Of a stretch of 64,000 nucleotides of DNA, positions 61,676 through 64,000 are shown piece after piece. The notes beneath the pieces were generated by a model, which was not told the DNA's origin, ran no database searches, and was given only the letters and a program-made list of their open reading frames with translations. This stretch comes from Cavia porcellus (lineage: Eukaryota > Chordata > Mammalia > Rodentia > Caviidae): positions 18,040,501-18,104,500 of the forward strand of contig NW_026947500.1 of the NCBI RefSeq assembly GCF_034190915.1, read 5' to 3'. The stretch's first letter is position 1. Each line of letters begins with the position of its first letter. The position numbers and the translations under genes are program-made.

Positions 61676-61846
61676 GAAATGTAAGATGCTAGATTTCTTC
61701 TCATGTTGTAAGATTGAAGCCATGTTATAAGATTTGTATAAGAATACTCTCCCAGGTTTGTTGAACTCATAGGAAGATTCCTCCCTCAGTCCTTTGCGAT
61801 CAGATGACCTGGTTTCTGCTTCTCGCCTTCCCTGCCCTCTCTGCAG

Positions 61847-61927
61847 GGTCACGGACAGCATCCTGGCCATGGCCCGCCCGTCCTCTGAGCTCCTCCAGAA
61901 GTACCATATCATTGAGCAGTTCCTCAG
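61847..61927 (+). CDS. PTPDC1: PTPDC1 exon 3
   Basis: An acceptor CTCTGCAG at 61839-61846 follows a C/T-rich tract, and the donor is AG|GTAGAT at 61928. The 81 bases complete the split Trp codon from exon 2 and read VTDSILAMARPSSELLQKYH, then IIEQFL. They end two bases into a Ser codon finished by exon 4. This is the beginning of the CDC14-like phosphatase fold, the substrate-facing N-terminal helix region. The length is a multiple of three, so skipping it would keep frame, but I see no evidence of that. Confidence 0.93.
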
Positions 61928-62129
61928 GTAGATGTGTCCCTCACACCCAGGAAGCAGACTGTCTCTGTGTTGTCTTACATTGTTTGTGCCTCCTATGTGG
62001 AAAATATGCTTTAATTTTTAAAACAGTGAAGAGTTTAAAGCTTTGCGAGTGGTTACTAGTGTTTATTAGTACTCACAGTGTTTTTTTAACTCTGCTTCTG
62101 ATATGCCTGACTGTTCTCTTTCCTTTAAG
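61928..62129 (+). other. PTPDC1: PTPDC1 short intron 3
   Basis: This 202-base intron has a GTAGAT donor and a TTTCCTTTAAG acceptor, and no repeat that I recognise. It is the shortest intron of the gene in the window. Confidence 0.85.
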
Positions 62130-62248
62130 TCATGGCATAAAAACAATCATCAACCTGCAGCGGCCTGGTGAACATGCCAGCTGTGGGAACTCCTTGGAGC
62201 AGGACAGCGGCTTCACGTACCTTCCGGAGGCGTTCATGGAGGCCGGCA
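62130..62248 (+). CDS. PTPDC1: PTPDC1 exon 4
   Basis: The acceptor is TTTCCTTTAAG ending at 62129 and the donor is GGC A|GTAAGT at 62249. The exon starts with the last base of the Ser codon, then reads HGIKTIINLQRPGEHASCGN followed by a segment ending EAFMEAG. The INLQRPGEHASCG motif is typical of the CDC14/PTPDC1 branch. It ends in phase 1, matching exon 5. The intron to the next exon holds a MIR-like and a B1-like repeat. Direct read-through past the donor reaches a stop after about ten codons, so intron retention would truncate the protein before the catalytic loop. Confidence 0.95.
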
Positions 62249-62509
62249 GTAAGTTCACCTCCACTCACCCTCACTAGGAATCACCAGCAGTTCTCCAGAG
62301 ATTTTTGTCTTCTAAACTATCAGGTTAAAAAGACAATAAAAATAAGCACCAGCGGCCTAGTCGCAGGACTTCCAGGAAGTGCAGACGGGATGGCTTGGAC
62401 CTTAACCAGCCTAGCATTCCTCCTTGGCGCTGGCATCCCAGTACAGGTTTTCTTTCTTGCTGAGAGAGGGCCAGTGGGAGGAGACCTGCTGTGTGAGGCT
62501 CCCCTTCAG

Positions 62510-62680
62510 GGATACCTACTGTATGTCTGGCACTGCTCCCTCATTTCTCCCCTACTGCAGCTGGGTAACACACTTGTTTTACTTCTTCTACGTGTGAAGC
62601 TGCAGAGGCTTAGAAAGTTACTGGTTTGCCCAGGATCACACAACTTGGAAGTAGCAGCCAGGCTGGAAGATGGAGGCACT
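62510..62680 (+). repeat. MIR-like SINE in intron 4
   Basis: GATACCTACTGTATGTCTGG, AGCTGCAGAGGCTTAGAAAG and GCCCAGGATCACACAACTTG match the MIR core and tail. Confidence 0.75.
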
Positions 62681-62946
62681 CGTGCTTGGGCCGTGGCCAG
62701 CCCACCTCCAACGGGACACTGGGAATTCTTCCTGGAGGCTTCTCAGAACCAGGAGCTTTGGGATGGAATCCATTTGGCACGTGTTGCTCAGACCAAGCTG
62801 AACAGCATAAACATGCTGTCTTGCACTTACTTTTAGGCTCATGTCTAGCTTTCTGTTTTCTACCAGGTAGAAAATCTATAGATAGTATTTTTAGCAGTTC
62901 ATGAATCATTTAGATGCATGTCTGAGCTTCAGTAGGAATATGAGCT

Positions 62947-63056
62947 TGCTGGGTATGGTGGCTCATACCTATAATTCCAGCACCTGGAGGTTGAACCAGG
63001 AGGATCAAGAGTCTGAGGCTAGAGGCAATTCATCGAGATCCTGTCTCCAAAAAAAG
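62947..63056 (+). mobile_element. B1-like SINE, decayed
   Basis: CTGGGTATGGTGGCTCATAC, ATAATTCCAGCACCTGGAGG, then GATCCTGTCTCC and an A-run. Confidence 0.8.
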
Positions 63057-63378
63057 AACTGTGTGCTTTATCATCGCAGCTGAGCAACTTTAGTACTCTA
63101 ATGTGGATCTTTGGATCTTTGAATTTGTAATTCTTTTTCATAATTCTTTCTTGCTGAGAATCAGCAAGATATGTTTACATATCCAATGTGCTTTGTGATA
63201 AGTTACAGTTAAACACACTGGAAATGTGAAAAGTCCGTTACTTTAGGTCTGGATAGCTATGAAATGTGTATGCCTTATGTCATCATGTGTTTTATGAATT
63301 CATTCATTTTCTTCCGATGTCTTTGCAAACATTTATTTCTGTATGTTAATTTCATTTTTCCTCTTTTTTGTTGCCCAG

Positions 63379-63516
63379 TTTATTTCTATAACTTCGGCTG
63401 GAAGGATTATGGTGTAGCATCTCTCACTGCCATCTTAGATATGGTGAAAGTAATGACATTCGCCTTACAAGAAGGAAAAGTAGCCATCCATTGCCATGCA
63501 GGGCTTGGCCGAACAG
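63379..63516 (+). CDS. PTPDC1: PTPDC1 exon 5, catalytic loop
   Basis: The acceptor is TTGCCCAG at 63371-63378 and the donor is ACA G|GTAAAT at 63517. After completing an Ile codon the frame reads YFYNFGWKDYGVASLTAILD and ends HCHAGLGRTG. HCHAGLGR is the Cx5R phosphatase signature, with a nucleophilic Cys and a phosphate-binding Arg. The Asp in FGWKDYG sits where the general acid is expected in this fold. All of these residues are intact. The rest of the gene, with the end of the domain and the long C-terminal region, lies beyond the window. The protein is predicted soluble, and PTPDC1 loss is reported to affect cilia. Confidence 0.96.
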
Positions 63517-63774
63517 GTAAATTCCAGGAAGTGGTTTTAATCCTTTGTGGCCATACTGAAACATAAAATGAGTAAGATTTCCTAATGAATAGGAATATTT
63601 GGAGTCAAATAAATAAAAAACCATATTCTTATATTAATGAGAGTATTTTTCACTATCTTAGACCTGAAATTCATCAAATTTAAACAGATTTTAAAACTAC
63701 TTGACTGACTGCTATATTTTTTAAAGGGAAAAAAATCAGTCCATTTTAATACCTAATATATACATATATATTTA

Positions 63775-63857
63775 GGGGGTGGGTACTTGGAATTGAACTC
63801 AGAACCTTGTGCTTGCCAGGAAGGCACTTGTACCTCTGAATTATATCCTTGGCCCCC
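63775..63857 (-). mobile_element. ID-like SINE, decayed
   Basis: GGAATTGAACTCAGAACCTT, TGCTTGCCAGGAAGGCACTT and ATATCCTTGGCCCC match the reversed ID body. Confidence 0.65.
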
Positions 63858-64000
63858 TAATACCGAATATATTTTTAAATGTAATTTTTAACCAAAGTGA
63901 CAATGAAGATAACAAGCATTTTCACCTTCTATATTATAAGCATTTTACATTTGCTGTTTTAAAAATCGTTAGCAGTTACAGTATACGAAGTTATACTCAA

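Overview
The window is nuclear DNA from a mammal, and specifically a non-murine rodent. It has split exons with GT/AG borders, B1 SINEs with the rodent internal duplication, tRNA-derived ID-type SINEs, B1+ID composites, a MaLR-like LTR element and an L1 with a monomer-type promoter. The species cannot be fixed from the sequence alone.

The only active host gene I can support is PTPDC1, a CDC14-like/dual-specificity tyrosine phosphatase, on the + strand and cut off by the right edge. Its upstream ATG exon ends at 22468. A second, alternative first coding exon lies at 59136-59361. Shared exons follow at 59799-59970, 61847-61927, 62130-62248 and 63379-63516. The last of these carries the Cx5R catalytic loop. 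All exon phases fit each other. The 37 kb between the ATG exon and exon 2 is one intron crowded with retroelements.

Layout: 1-1.9 kb, unassigned with a MIR-like piece; 1931-4090, complete two-LTR element; 4.1-7.5 kb, mostly old repeats and unassigned sequence; 7527-11543, HAL1-1 (minus); 11.5-15.0 kb, unassigned plus SINEs; 15018-21428, a full-length but dead L1 (+) with four promoter monomers; 22.4 kb, PTPDC1 ATG exon; 22.5-31.3 kb, intron with old L1 pieces; 31331-34727, HAL1-2 (minus); 34756-37910, HAL1-4 (+) with an intact 350-codon ORF1; 37959-38109, HAL1-5; 39.3-41.3 kb, DEK processed pseudogene; 41530-44712, HAL1-3 (minus); 45.85-50.3 kb, REST processed pseudogene; 50.3-56 kb, old L1 and SINEs; 56104-57089, HAL1-6; 59-64 kb, the exon-dense PTPDC1 part.

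The most notable content is a family of 'half-L1' (HAL1-type) elements. They encode ORF1 but wholly lack ORF2, have their own 5' region and a repeat-built 3' region, and moved repeatedly: six copies, five with clear target-site duplications. One copy is intact and apparently recent. They must have used reverse transcriptase supplied in trans, presumably by L1s like the one at 15-21 kb, whose 3' UTR is built from related units. The same machinery explains the two processed pseudogenes and the SINEs. No rRNA gene, functional tRNA gene, CRISPR array or bacterial-type feature is present.
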